The position numbers and the translations under genes were made by a program. Positions 35,460-43,988 of a stretch of DNA of 64,000 nt are shown here, in pieces. Positions within the stretch are counted from its first letter, which is position 1. Each line of letters starts with the position of its first letter. Origin of the DNA: Olivibacter domesticus (lineage in GTDB: Bacteria > Bacteroidota > Bacteroidia > Sphingobacteriales > Sphingobacteriaceae); contig NZ_FOAF01000002.1 in the NCBI RefSeq assembly GCF_900109575.1, positions 372,001-436,000 of the forward strand. Reading direction: 5' to 3'. The notes beneath the pieces were generated by a model. The model did no database searches. It was not told the DNA's origin and saw only the letters and a program-made list of their open reading frames with translations.

Positions 35460-36443
35460 TTAAACAGGCACAGATAAGTCAGGATTGAAGTCTTCATCAT
35501 GTAAATGGCTTATCTGAGTTGCCTTCTCGTAATTAGTAGATTTTTTTGAAAAGAAATCGTGCTGTGTAGTTTCTAAATTTAAACCATTTAACACAATTGG
35601 ATTCACCTCCTTCACTTCAAAAATTTCTTCAAAACCCAAGTTCATAAGTGCCTTATTGGCATTGTAACGAACATATTCCTTCACCTCTGCTGTAAGGCCT
35701 ACATCGGTATAAATTTCTTCGGTATATTTCAGTTCGTTCTCATACAGCTGCATCAACAGATCAACCACATCATTCTTGGTCTTTTCTTTATTCGGAAGTT
35801 TTTTATAAACATCTTGTGCCAATAACCCAACAAAAACACCGTGAATGGATTCGTCTGCTACAATCTTCTTAATAATATCGGCACTGGCAACCATCTGACC
35901 TTGCCCTGCAAGCCATAGGGGAATAAAAAAGCCGCTGTAAAAAAGAAAGGATTCCAATAAAACAGAAGCCGCCAATGACATAAATAATTCTTCATTGCTT
36001 ACCTTTTTCTTGTCTAATGAGCGATAGTACTGATCAATGGTAGCTGCCTTAAACTGCAAATACTTGTTACTTTGTACCCACTCAAATAACTCATTTATTT
36101 CGGGTGTACTTGCTACTGTTGTAAATATGGTTGAATAAGATTTTGCGTGTATTGCCTCCATCATACACATGTAAGAGAGTACTGCTTTACTTTGTAATCC
36201 GTCTATGTGATCTAACAGTTTAGGCATTCCGGTATGGCTCTGCAGTGTATCCAATAAGGTTAAACCTCCAAGGGCCTTTTTGTAAGTTTCCTGCATTTCA
36301 GGAGAAAGCTTTTTCCATACATCAATATCCTTTGACGGTATATATTCCGTATCTATCCAAAACTGCCTTATATTCTGTTCCCAGAACATTCCGACATATT
36401 CATTCTCCGGAGTATTCCAGTTTACTGCTTGATATTGATTCAT
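35460..36443 (-). CDS. nrdF: Class Ib ribonucleotide reductase, beta subunit
   Basis: A 327-residue ferritin-like protein, typical NrdF length. Metal ligands are visible in TLLDTLQSH (Asp/Thr region), MMEAIHAKSYS (Glu, His), LLESFLFYSGFF (Glu) and ADESIHGVFVG (Glu, His). The EAIHAKSYS and DESIHG blocks are typical for class Ib rather than class Ia. It stores the tyrosyl radical (di-manganese or di-iron) used by NrdE. It lies 162 nt after nrdE, an unusually long gap for this operon, filled by two facing heptad arrays. Confidence 0.94.
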   Translation of the reverse strand: MNQYQAVNWNTPENEYVGMFWEQNIRQFWIDTEYIPSKDIDVWKKLSPEMQETYKKALGGLTLLDTLQSHTGMPKLLDHIDGLQSKAVLSYMCMMEAIHAKSYSTIFTTVASTPEINELFEWVQSNKYLQFKAATIDQYYRSLDKKKVSNEELFMSLAASVLLESFLFYSGFFIPLWLAGQGQMVASADIIKKIVADESIHGVFVGLLAQDVYKKLPNKEKTKNDVVDLLMQLYENELKYTEEIYTDVGLTAEVKEYVRYNANKALMNLGFEEIFEVKEVNPIVLNGLNLETTQHDFFSKKSTNYEKATQISHLHDEDFNPDLSVPV

Positions 36444-36450
36444 TACTATT

Positions 36451-36478
36451 AGTTGTGAGTTATGAGTTATAAGTTGCC
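36451..36478 (+). repeat. 7-bp-periodic array just upstream of nrdF
   Basis: AGTTGTG, AGTTATG, AGTTATA and AGTTGCC follow in phase, starting 8 bp from the nrdF start codon. The orientation (AGTT) is opposite to the array at 36576-36610 (AACT), so the two can pair. Confidence 0.75.
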
Positions 36479-36575
36479 AGACTTAAATAACATGCAGTGA
36501 CTGGCAACCGGATAACTTATTATTTTTATGAGTTATATTTTGCGTGTTACGAAACGTAAGAAATCAAAGACTGAT

Positions 36576-36610
36576 AACTGGCAACTCGCAACAGGCAACT
36601 AGAAACTAAA
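36576..36610 (+). repeat. 7-bp-periodic array at the nrdE stop
   Basis: AACTGGC, AACTCGC, AACAGGC, AACTAGA and AACTAAA follow in phase. The last unit overlaps the nrdE stop codon (plus-strand CTA at 36606-36608). Confidence 0.75.
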
Positions 36611-38732
36611 CTGAACAAGAAATACATTCGTCAATCGATGCTTTCCTAGTACGCGTATAGTAAAGTGATTTTAATCCCATTTTGTGGGCATAGATATAAT
36701 ATTTAGCTAAATCGCGTGTACCATCTTTAGTATTTGTATGTAAGATGGTTGATATACCTTGATCTACATGACGTTGAATGACCGAAATTAGACGTAATAC
36801 GTTATTTTGGTTCATGTCGTAAGCTGATTTATAGTAAAAGTAATTATCATTGCTTAAGTAAGGCATTGGATAATAGGTAGTACTATCTCCATATTCACGT
36901 ACTTCAATAGTATCGACTACCGGCATAATCGAAGCCGTAGCATTCATAATATAAGAAGTAGATTGATTTGGAGCAATGGCCATACGATAAGCGTGATACA
37001 AACCATGTTCCTTCACTTGTTGCTTCAATTGTTCCCACGCAGCTTTATCAGGAATTTCTATCCCTTCGAAGAGTTCTTTTATTCTATCCGTTACCGGTTG
37101 GTAGTTTTCAGCAGTATATTTATCAAAATAGACACCACTTGCATAGTCCGATTCTTCAAAACCTTTAAATGTCACACCCCTTTCTTTAGCTATTTCCATA
37201 GAACATTCAAGGGAATAAAAATTAACCATCATAAAAAAGACATTACAGAAATCCAAGGCCTCCTTGCTTTCATACATAATGAAATTTTTAGCTAGATAAC
37301 CGTGAAGATTCATCGCTCCCAATCCAACACTATGCAATTCCCTATTAGCTTTTTGTATGGTAGGCACCATTTTTATATCTGTTATGTCAGATACAATTGT
37401 TAAAGAACGCATAGCTGTTTTAACAACCTCCTTAATGCGCTTGTTATCCATTGTGGTAGCAATGTTCAATGAACCTAAGTTGCAGGATATACCGTAACGA
37501 ATAGTATCATCTTCATGATATGAATTCATATCCGAAACTTCAGACAGCTGCATAATTTCCGTGCAAAGATTGGAGAATTTAACGGAACCGATACCGTTTA
37601 AAGCATGCCCTTTATTAGCATTATCTTTAAAGAATAAATATGGATAGCCACTTTCTTTTTGTGTTTGAGCAATTTTTATTAATAAGTGACGCGCATTTAT
37701 TTTACGTTTCTTGACTTTAGGATTACTCACTAACTCGTCGTACATTTTAACCATGTCCATCTCATCAAGATATTTACCATACTCCTGGAATACCGTGTGT
37801 GGATAGAACAGATAACAAACCTCGTCATCCGCTGCAATCTGCATAAATTTATCCGGAATGACGACACCAATGGAAAGTGATTTTATGCGCAGCTTTTCGT
37901 CGACATTAATTTTTTTACAATCCAAAAACTCTTCGATATCATTATGAAAAATATTTAGATATACCGCTCCAGCCCCCGGTCTTTGCCCCAGCTGATTAGC
38001 ATAAGAGAACGTATCTTCCAATATCTTCATTACCGGAAGCACGCCGCTCGACCTACCTTCAACACCTTTGATAGCTTCTCCCCTAGCACGTACTTTTGAA
38101 ATATTAAAAGATACACCTCCTCCGATTGAAGATAGCTTCATCGCTTCGTCTACCGCATAGCTGATACCACTTAAACTATCACCAATCTCGTCGAGAAAAC
38201 ATGAGACCAGTTCGCCCGAACGCAATTTTCCTGCATTTAGGAAAGTCGGCGTAGCAGGTTGATACTCTTGATTGATTAAAATTTCAGCGTATTCCAATGC
38301 CTGTTTTAGATCGCCTCTTGCTAGGTAAAGAGACACACACACTACACGATCTTCGTACCGTTCCAGAAATTTTTCACCACTATCATCCCTCAGGGCATAG
38401 CTTTGAAAAAATTTGAAGGCACTCATAAAAGAAGAGAATCTAAATTTACGTGCATAAACAAAATCATATACTTCTTTCATTTGCTCAAAAGAGTAATGCT
38501 CGTAAAAATTGATGTAATATCTATTTTCTATTAAGTAATCAATTTTTTCTTTCAAGGTATAGAAGAATACCGTATTCTTATTTACATAATCCAGAAAATA
38601 TGACCTAACTGCTTCTTTATCTTTATGAAGACGGAATTCATCTTCATCCTTGGTCATGATTTCGTTATTGAGCAATATCCACTTCTTCGCAATGGAGGGA
38701 TTTTTCGTTACTGTGGTATTCATGGTATTCAT
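36606..38732 (-). CDS. nrdE: Class Ib ribonucleotide reductase, alpha subunit
   Basis: A 708-residue catalytic subunit. The pieces ATPTFLNAG, GELVSCFLDEIGDS (first active cysteine), SNLCTEIMQL and GISCNLGSLNIA (cysteine), PNQSTSYIMNATASIMPV and the C-terminal CISCSV (redox-active pair) are all present. The NrdE-type N-terminus lacks a full ATP cone, as usual for class Ib. It reduces NDPs to dNDPs with NrdF and NrdH. The annotated start overlaps nrdI by 68 nt; in-frame ATGs at 38723 and 38654 are alternatives, and the later ones would reduce or remove the overlap. Confidence 0.95.
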   Translation of the reverse strand: MNTMNTTVTKNPSIAKKWILLNNEIMTKDEDEFRLHKDKEAVRSYFLDYVNKNTVFFYTLKEKIDYLIENRYYINFYEHYSFEQMKEVYDFVYARKFRFSSFMSAFKFFQSYALRDDSGEKFLERYEDRVVCVSLYLARGDLKQALEYAEILINQEYQPATPTFLNAGKLRSGELVSCFLDEIGDSLSGISYAVDEAMKLSSIGGGVSFNISKVRARGEAIKGVEGRSSGVLPVMKILEDTFSYANQLGQRPGAGAVYLNIFHNDIEEFLDCKKINVDEKLRIKSLSIGVVIPDKFMQIAADDEVCYLFYPHTVFQEYGKYLDEMDMVKMYDELVSNPKVKKRKINARHLLIKIAQTQKESGYPYLFFKDNANKGHALNGIGSVKFSNLCTEIMQLSEVSDMNSYHEDDTIRYGISCNLGSLNIATTMDNKRIKEVVKTAMRSLTIVSDITDIKMVPTIQKANRELHSVGLGAMNLHGYLAKNFIMYESKEALDFCNVFFMMVNFYSLECSMEIAKERGVTFKGFEESDYASGVYFDKYTAENYQPVTDRIKELFEGIEIPDKAAWEQLKQQVKEHGLYHAYRMAIAPNQSTSYIMNATASIMPVVDTIEVREYGDSTTYYPMPYLSNDNYFYYKSAYDMNQNNVLRLISVIQRHVDQGISTILHTNTKDGTRDLAKYYIYAHKMGLKSLYYTRTRKASIDECISCSV

Positions 38733-39090
38733 TTATCTTGTTAATAAATTGCCGAACATCGCTCATACTGCCCGATAGTTCAAACTTAAATAGTAAAGGA
38801 AGTTGATAAAGATTTGCGATAGTATCAGCAGCCTTACCAAAATTTTGACCCCAATTTCTGTTTCCGCTTGCAGATACTGTTTTGATAAGTTCATGATTAT
38901 GCTGCATAAATTTATCAGTGCTTGATGGAATTTCTCCTTTCCCGGTAGTGAAGGTTATCAGATGCCCTGGATTGGCGATAGACATATCTTCGCTAATACG
39001 GCGAATACACCATCCTGTCGCTATTTCCAGCTTATCTGCAAATCGTGCAACATTACCCGTTTTACTATCATAGTAGATCCAATCTTGCAT
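38665..39090 (-). CDS. nrdI: NrdI flavodoxin-like protein
   Basis: A 141-residue flavodoxin-like protein. WIYYDSKTGNVARFADKL is the FMN phosphate loop, and ITFTTGKGEIPSSTDKFM and SGNRNWGQNFGKAAD are NrdI hallmarks. It provides the oxidant that builds the di-manganese tyrosyl radical of NrdF. It lies 14 nt after nrdH and its tail overlaps the annotated start of nrdE. Confidence 0.93.
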   Translation of the reverse strand: MQDWIYYDSKTGNVARFADKLEIATGWCIRRISEDMSIANPGHLITFTTGKGEIPSSTDKFMQHNHELIKTVSASGNRNWGQNFGKAADTIANLYQLPLLFKFELSGSMSDVRQFINKINEYHEYHSNEKSLHCEEVDIAQ

Positions 39091-39104
39091 AATTAGCCGG
39101 ATGT

Positions 39105-39350
39105 TTAGGCATTCTGCAAACCGCTAATCATTAAAAGTTCCTCGGGTTTGAACCCAATTACCCGCTTCACCTCTTCATTTCCTTTTGTTACAATCACAGT
39201 AGGCACTGTTCTTATCCTAAATTGCATAGCTACTTCAGGATTTTCAAAAGGATTGATCTTTTCATAATCTACACCCTTATTATCCAAAAATTCTGACACC
39301 ATATTGCATGGCGCACAATTATCTTTCTCAAATTTTATCACTCTTATCAT
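39105..39350 (-). CDS. nrdH: NrdH-type glutaredoxin/thioredoxin
   Basis: An 81-residue thioredoxin-fold protein with the redox motif CAPC (Cys12, Cys15) and a cis-proline loop in IRTVPTVIV. Position ahead of nrdI-nrdE-nrdF supports the electron-donor role for class Ib reductase, although the CxxC differs from the classical NrdH motif and a thioredoxin-like role elsewhere is possible. Confidence 0.85.
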   Translation of the reverse strand: MIRVIKFEKDNCAPCNMVSEFLDNKGVDYEKINPFENPEVAMQFRIRTVPTVIVTKGNEEVKRVIGFKPEELLMISGLQNA

Positions 39351-39665
39351 AGCTTTTTATTTTTATTATTTATAGAGGTGTAAATGCAAAGGTGCACCAT
39401 AGTATTTAGATACGATGTAAATAATTTTCAACAATGGTGGATTAATCCACATTTATAAAATAAAAGGAAATTGGTATGGTTTTTATATTGACTGACAATG
39501 CGATGACAAGTAACCCATTACTCGAATTTACAGATAGGCTAATAAGTTAATAATGAATCCTATTCAAGATTTTTATGAAATAACTGTTCAATTGATTAAC
39601 TCGCTTTGACCGGACGCCATCGGGCAAGCAAGTGGTTTGGATTAAATGTCCGCTGCTTATCTAAC
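39351..39665. other. Upstream region of the nrdHIEF operon
   Basis: No gene found. It should contain the nrdH promoter on the minus strand. A 14-bp perfect palindrome GTGGATTAATCCAC at 39437-39450 lies 86 bp ahead of the nrdH start and could be an operator; it does not match the NrdR box that I remember from proteobacteria. Confidence 0.45.
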
Positions 39666-39700
39666 AACTCGTAACCGGCAACTCACAACTAATAATTAAC
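39666..39700 (+). repeat. 7-bp-periodic array at the end of the DeoR gene
   Basis: AACTCGT, AACCGGC, AACTCAC, AACTAAT and AATTAAC follow in phase and stop 3 bp from the DeoR-family gene's stop codon. Several units match those next to nrdE. Confidence 0.75.
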
Positions 39701-39703
39701 CGG

Positions 39704-40465
39704 CTAAACAATCGTCACTTTCACTCCCCTACTTTCCAGTTCTTTTAGCATATGTGCAGGAATACCTTGATCGGTAATAACCTCATCGATTTCATCTAGA
39801 CCACAAATTCTGCCAAAACCCCGTTTACCAAATTTTGTAGAATCTACCAGTATGATTGTTTTTTGAGAAACCTCAATCATTTTTCTATTAAGATGTGCCT
39901 CCAAACCATTGGTAGTAGTTAGTCCAAAATCGGGATCAATCCCATCAACACCTAGAAATAATTTACTACAGAAAAAATCGTCTAAAATTTTTTCGGCATA
40001 AGGCCCGGCCACAGAAGCAGAAGTAGAACGCATCATACCTCCCAGTTGCAAGATCTCCACATTGGCGTGTCTATTTAATTCAATTGCCACATTTAATGCG
40101 GAGGTGACCACCGTCAAATTCCCAATCGGATGTATATGTCTGGCCATTGCAAGCACAGTAGTTCCAGAGGCAATGATGATGGAGTCATCTGCCTCTACCA
40201 ACTTCGCAGCAGTCTCTGCAATCAAGGCTTTTTCTTCCGACTGCATTTTTTCTTTTTCAATAACCGATCGATCGCTTGTATACGGGTTATTAAGCGTCGC
40301 TCCACCATGTGTTCTAAAAAGCATTTGCCTTTCTTCTAACACTTTTAGATCTTTTCTAATAGTAACAGAAGAGACGTCTAATTCTTTTCCCAATTCAAGC
40401 ACATTGATCGAACCCTTTTCTTGAAGTTGCTTTAAGATATACTGATGCCTTTCTACGCTATTCAT
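39704..40465 (-). CDS. DeoR/GlpR-family transcriptional regulator
   Basis: A 253-residue repressor. N-terminal DeoR helix-turn-helix (RHQYILKQLQEKGSINVLELGKELDVSSVTIRKDLKVLEE, residues about 6-45) and a C-terminal sugar-isomerase-like sensor domain (about 75-230, with IIIASGTTVLAMARHI and LGVDGIDPDFGLTTTN). It is divergent from glpD, so control of glycerol-3-phosphate use is likely; GlpR-type members bind glycerol-3-phosphate. Phased TTTCG sites lie between the two genes. Confidence 0.88.
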   Translation of the reverse strand: MNSVERHQYILKQLQEKGSINVLELGKELDVSSVTIRKDLKVLEERQMLFRTHGGATLNNPYTSDRSVIEKEKMQSEEKALIAETAAKLVEADDSIIIASGTTVLAMARHIHPIGNLTVVTSALNVAIELNRHANVEILQLGGMMRSTSASVAGPYAEKILDDFFCSKLFLGVDGIDPDFGLTTTNGLEAHLNRKMIEVSQKTIILVDSTKFGKRGFGRICGLDEIDEVITDQGIPAHMLKELESRGVKVTIV

Positions 40466-40524
40466 AGTGTTTTTTTGTAGCTAAATTAGGCTTTTTCCTT
40501 CAAAAACAAGTTACTTTTTTATTG

Positions 40525-40550
40525 TTTCGTTTTATTTCGAATTAATTTCA
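40525..40550 (+). promoter_or_regulatory. Candidate DeoR-type operator: phased TTTCG repeats
   Basis: TTTCG at 40525-40529 and 40535-40539 and TTTCA at 40546-40550 are spaced 10-11 bp apart, one helical turn, immediately upstream of the glpD -33 box. Direct TTTC-type repeats are typical DeoR-family sites. Confidence 0.5.
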
Positions 40551-40560
40551 ATAAATTATT

Positions 40561-40591
40561 TTTGATTTCTAATTTAGATCCTTTAACTTTG
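40561..40591 (+). promoter_or_regulatory. Promoter of glpD-glpK(-glpF)
   Basis: TTTG at 40561-40564 and TAACTTTG at 40584-40591 with a 19-bp spacer fit the Bacteroidota vegetative consensus fully. Transcription would begin near 40597, leaving a leader of about 26 nt before the ATG at 40623. Confidence 0.75.
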
Positions 40592-40622
40592 CTTTATAAC
40601 ATCACCTCAAAGTGATACACAT

Positions 40623-42242
40623 ATGCAAAATACCGCTAACAAGAACCATTATTCACTGAACCGCGATTTAAATATTGACGAAATAACCCAAATCGATCGT
40701 TGGGATATTGCCATTATAGGGGGTGGAGCAACCGGACTAGGCATTGCAGTAGACGCGGCCAGTAGAGGATACAAAACCTTATTAGTAGAACAATCAGATT
40801 TCGCAAAGGGTACATCCAGCAGAAGCACAAAATTAGTACATGGAGGAGTGCGGTATCTTGCACAAGGAGATATAAAGCTTGTATACAGCGCATTAAAGGA
40901 ACGGGGTATCCTTTTTAAAAATGCACCGCACCTAGCGCACGTTCAAAGTTTCATTATACCTTGCTATACTTTATTCGCCAAACTGAAATTTCTAATAGGT
41001 TTGAAAATATATGATTGGATGGCTGGCAAATATCGCATTGGTAAATCTTCCTTGCTATCCAAAGAACGCGTATCAAACTTAATACCCGAAGTAAGGCAAT
41101 CTCAACTGAAAGGGGGCATAGAATACTTTGATGGGCAATTTGATGATGCACGATTAGCAATTAATCTTGCGCAAACAGCTAGTCAATATGGCGCTACCCT
41201 ATTAAATTATGCAAAAGTTACGGCGCTAAAAAAAGACAATAACGGAAAAATAAAAGGATTTACGTTCGTTGACAAGGAAAGTAACGAATCGTATACTATT
41301 CATGCAAAGACTGTCATCAATGCCACTGGTGTATTTGTAGATGAAATCTTAACACTTGCACATCCTAATCATAAACCCATGGTTCGACCAAGTCAGGGTG
41401 TCCACATAGTGGTAGAACGTTCTTTCCTTGGAGGCAAAAGCGCTCTCATGATTCCCGAAACAAGTGATGGCCGCGTACTTTTTGGTGTGCCCTGGCATAG
41501 CCACCTTGTATTAGGCACGACAGATACTCCCCTCAATGAGCACAGTTTAGAACCACGTGCACTCGACACGGAAATTGATTTTATTTTAAACACTGCAGGT
41601 GAATATCTAAACAGGAAACCAACAAGGAATGATGCCTTAAGTATCTTTGCCGGACTTAGGCCGCTGGCAGCGCCTACCGACGATAAAGAAAGCACCAAAG
41701 AAATTTCGCGCGACCATAAATTGATTGTAAGCGATGAAGATCTTATCACCATTACGGGAGGAAAGTGGACGACCTATCGAAAAATGGCAGAAGAAACGGT
41801 AAATCAAGCCATCAAAACAGGGCAACTTCCCCCTGCTCCCTGTAAAACAGTCAATATAAAAATACACGGGGCAGAGAATCAAACAGCGCAAGGCCATTGG
41901 GCTGTTTACGGGTCAGACGCGGAGCCTATCAAATCGCTCATTATTGACGACGATCGTTTAGCACAGCAATTACATCCACGACATGCACATATAGGTGCAG
42001 AAGTAGTTTGGGCTGTTCGACATGAAATGGCCAGAACGGTGGAGGATGTTTTAGCCAGAAGAATGCGCATACTTTTCTTGGATGCTCGTGCAGCTATAGA
42101 AATGGCACCAAAAGTTGCGCAATTAATGTCTGACGAACTTCATAAAGACGATTCATGGATTCGCCAACAAATTGCCAGCTTCAATGATTTAGCCAATGGT
42201 TATCTAGCGGAACCTTTTTACTCAAAAACAACCGATTCATAA
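40623..42242 (+). CDS. glpD: FAD-dependent glycerol-3-phosphate dehydrogenase
   Basis: A 539-residue flavoenzyme. The FAD motif is IAIIGGGATGLG (about residues 30-39), followed by SSRSTKLVHGGVRYL, a hallmark of aerobic GlpD, and a C-terminal DAO_C domain (about 400-520, with GAEVVWAVRHEMARTVEDVLARRMR). It oxidises glycerol-3-phosphate to dihydroxyacetone phosphate, passing electrons to quinone at the inner membrane. First gene of the glp operon. Confidence 0.95.
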   Translation: MQNTANKNHYSLNRDLNIDEITQIDRWDIAIIGGGATGLGIAVDAASRGYKTLLVEQSDFAKGTSSRSTKLVHGGVRYLAQGDIKLVYSALKERGILFKNAPHLAHVQSFIIPCYTLFAKLKFLIGLKIYDWMAGKYRIGKSSLLSKERVSNLIPEVRQSQLKGGIEYFDGQFDDARLAINLAQTASQYGATLLNYAKVTALKKDNNGKIKGFTFVDKESNESYTIHAKTVINATGVFVDEILTLAHPNHKPMVRPSQGVHIVVERSFLGGKSALMIPETSDGRVLFGVPWHSHLVLGTTDTPLNEHSLEPRALDTEIDFILNTAGEYLNRKPTRNDALSIFAGLRPLAAPTDDKESTKEISRDHKLIVSDEDLITITGGKWTTYRKMAEETVNQAIKTGQLPPAPCKTVNIKIHGAENQTAQGHWAVYGSDAEPIKSLIIDDDRLAQQLHPRHAHIGAEVVWAVRHEMARTVEDVLARRMRILFLDARAAIEMAPKVAQLMSDELHKDDSWIRQQIASFNDLANGYLAEPFYSKTTDS

Positions 42243-42284
42243 TGTTATAAATTTTCTTTGCTAACTTACAAACCTGAAATTTAT

Positions 42285-43799
42285 ATGACTGATAAGAAAT
42301 ATATACTTGCATTAGACCAAGGAACAACTAGTTCAAGAGCTATTATTTTTGATCGTGCTGGACAAATCATCTCCGTTGGCCAAAAAGAATTTAACCAGAT
42401 TTATCCTAAATCTGGCTGGGTAGAACATGATCCGCGTGAAATATGGTCATCTCAAATCGCCGTAGTGGCAGAAGCCTTGGTGAAAGCCGACATTAAATCT
42501 GCCGATATTGCTGCGATTGGAATAACAAACCAACGGGAAACAACTATCGTATGGGACCGGGAAACAGGACGACCAATTCATAACGCAATTGTATGGCAAG
42601 ATAGGAGAACAGCATCTTATTGCGACGAATTAAAGGCAAAAGGCTACGATGAAAAAATCAAAGAGAAAACGGGGTTATTGATAGACTCCTATTTTTCTGC
42701 CACAAAAATACGTTGGATATTAAAGAATGTAGAAGGTGCAAAAAAGAAAGCAGAAGAGGGTAACCTTTTATTTGGAACAGTAGACACTTGGCTAATCTAT
42801 AACCTTACGGATAAAGAAAAGCATGTCACGGATGTAACGAACGCTTCTCGCACTATGCTGTTTAATATTAATAACATGCAATGGGATGAAGAGTTATTAG
42901 CATTATTTGAGATCCCTAAAAGCATGCTTCCCGAAGTAAAAACTTCCAGTGAAGTATATGGTGAAACGGCTGGCAAAATATTGACCGATAAAATACCAAT
43001 TGCAGGCATTGCGGGCGACCAACAGGCGGCACTTTTTGGTCAATTATGCATAAATCCCGGCATGGTAAAAAACACCTACGGTACAGGATGTTTCATGCTT
43101 ATGAATATAGGAAATAAACCTATCGTTTCTAAAAACAAGCTTGTTACGACCGTAGCTTGGCAAATTGGCAAAGAAGTGACCTATGCTCTTGAAGGCAGTA
43201 TCTTCATCGCTGGAGCCATTGTGCAATGGTTGCGGGATGGCTTAGGAATCATTAAATCATCTGAGGAAGTAGAAGCATTAGCAAACAAGGTAACAGATAC
43301 AGATGGCGTTTATTTGGTTCCTGCATTTGCCGGCCTGGGGGCACCTCATTGGGACTCTTATGCGCGCGGAACAATAGTAGGTTTAACTAGGGGAAGTAAT
43401 GCCTCACATATCGCTCGAGCAGCACTAGAAGGAATTGCATTTCAAACAGTTGATATCCTCAAAGCGATGGAAGCAGATGCCGGAAAGGAAATAAAAGAAC
43501 TGCGTGTTGATGGCGGCGCCACTAACAACAATTTATTAATGCAATTCCAATCAGACATTTTACAGGCCAAGGTTGTCAGGCCCAAGATTACAGAAACCAC
43601 CGCTATTGGCGCTGCGTATCTGGCTGGCTTGGCAGTGGGCTATTGGAAGGATATGGACGACTTAAAAGGTCAATGGCAGATTGATAGAACATTCGACCCA
43701 GATAGTAAAATGGATGTAAAAAAGCATCTAAAAAATTGGCATCATGCTGTAGAAGCAGCAAGAGCTTGGGCCAAACTTGAATCAAAAAATGATGAATAA
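42285..43799 (+). CDS. glpK: Glycerol kinase
   Basis: A 504-residue FGGY-family kinase. The ATG at 42285 gives the canonical start [19 protein letters not shown]; the longer frame begins with TTG at 42258. [35 protein letters not shown] and AYGTGCF-type sequence ([13 protein letters not shown]) are present, as is the C-terminal RVDGGATNN motif ([17 protein letters not shown]). It makes glycerol-3-phosphate for GlpD. It follows glpD by 42 nt. Confidence 0.96.
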   Translation: MTDKKYILALDQGTTSSRAIIFDRAGQIISVGQKEFNQIYPKSGWVEHDPREIWSSQIAVVAEALVKADIKSADIAAIGITNQRETTIVWDRETGRPIHNAIVWQDRRTASYCDELKAKGYDEKIKEKTGLLIDSYFSATKIRWILKNVEGAKKKAEEGNLLFGTVDTWLIYNLTDKEKHVTDVTNASRTMLFNINNMQWDEELLALFEIPKSMLPEVKTSSEVYGETAGKILTDKIPIAGIAGDQQAALFGQLCINPGMVKNTYGTGCFMLMNIGNKPIVSKNKLVTTVAWQIGKEVTYALEGSIFIAGAIVQWLRDGLGIIKSSEEVEALANKVTDTDGVYLVPAFAGLGAPHWDSYARGTIVGLTRGSNASHIARAALEGIAFQTVDILKAMEADAGKEIKELRVDGGATNNNLLMQFQSDILQAKVVRPKITETTAIGAAYLAGLAVGYWKDMDDLKGQWQIDRTFDPDSKMDVKKHLKNWHHAVEAARAWAKLESKNDE

Positions 43800-43816
43800 A
43801 GCGAAAAGTAGAGAGC

Positions 43817-43835
43817 GAAAAGCTTAAAGCTTTTC
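43817..43835. terminator. Short hairpin after glpK
   Basis: GAAAAGCTT (43817-43825) pairs with AAGCTTTTC (43827-43835), leaving a single-base centre. It has no long T tract, so it may only weaken read-through into glpF. Confidence 0.45.
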
Positions 43836-43840
43836 ATCAT

Positions 43841-43890
43841 GACATTCGTCTCCCCGAGCGGAATTGAAGCGTCTCTTGAAATATTTCGAC
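43841..43890. repeat. Decayed interspersed repeat of the GAGCGGAGTCGAAG type
   Basis: The segment contains CCCCGAGCGGAATTGAAGCG followed by TCTCTTGAAATATTTCGAC. It resembles, with some changes, an interspersed element that I recall as frequent in intergenic DNA of Bacteroidota (core GAGCGGAGTCGAAGGG). No coding function. Confidence 0.45.
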
Positions 43891-43923
43891 ATCAATGTGT
43901 TAAGCTTATTCTGACAACCCAAT

Positions 43924-43986
43924 AACAAACAAAAAATAACCAATAACAGATAACAAACAACCAGTAACTAATAAAGAATAACCAAA
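43924..43986 (+). repeat. Nine 7-bp units directly upstream of glpF
   Basis: The units AACAAAC, AAAAAAT, AACCAAT, AACAGAT, AACAAAC, AACCAGT, AACTAAT, AAAGAAT and AACCAAA follow without a phase break, ending 2 bp before the glpF ATG at 43989. On the minus strand the frame reads a periodic Tyr/Trp/Leu/Phe pattern, which is only a translation artefact of the repeat. Confidence 0.8.
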
Positions 43987-43988
43987 TT

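Noticed and set aside
40954-41160. Minus-strand frames within glpD
   Set aside because: Shadows of a well-conserved gene on the other strand.
35404-43986. Possible CRISPR-like arrays
   Set aside because: Units are 7 bp without spacers, too short and too variable for CRISPR; no cas genes in the window.
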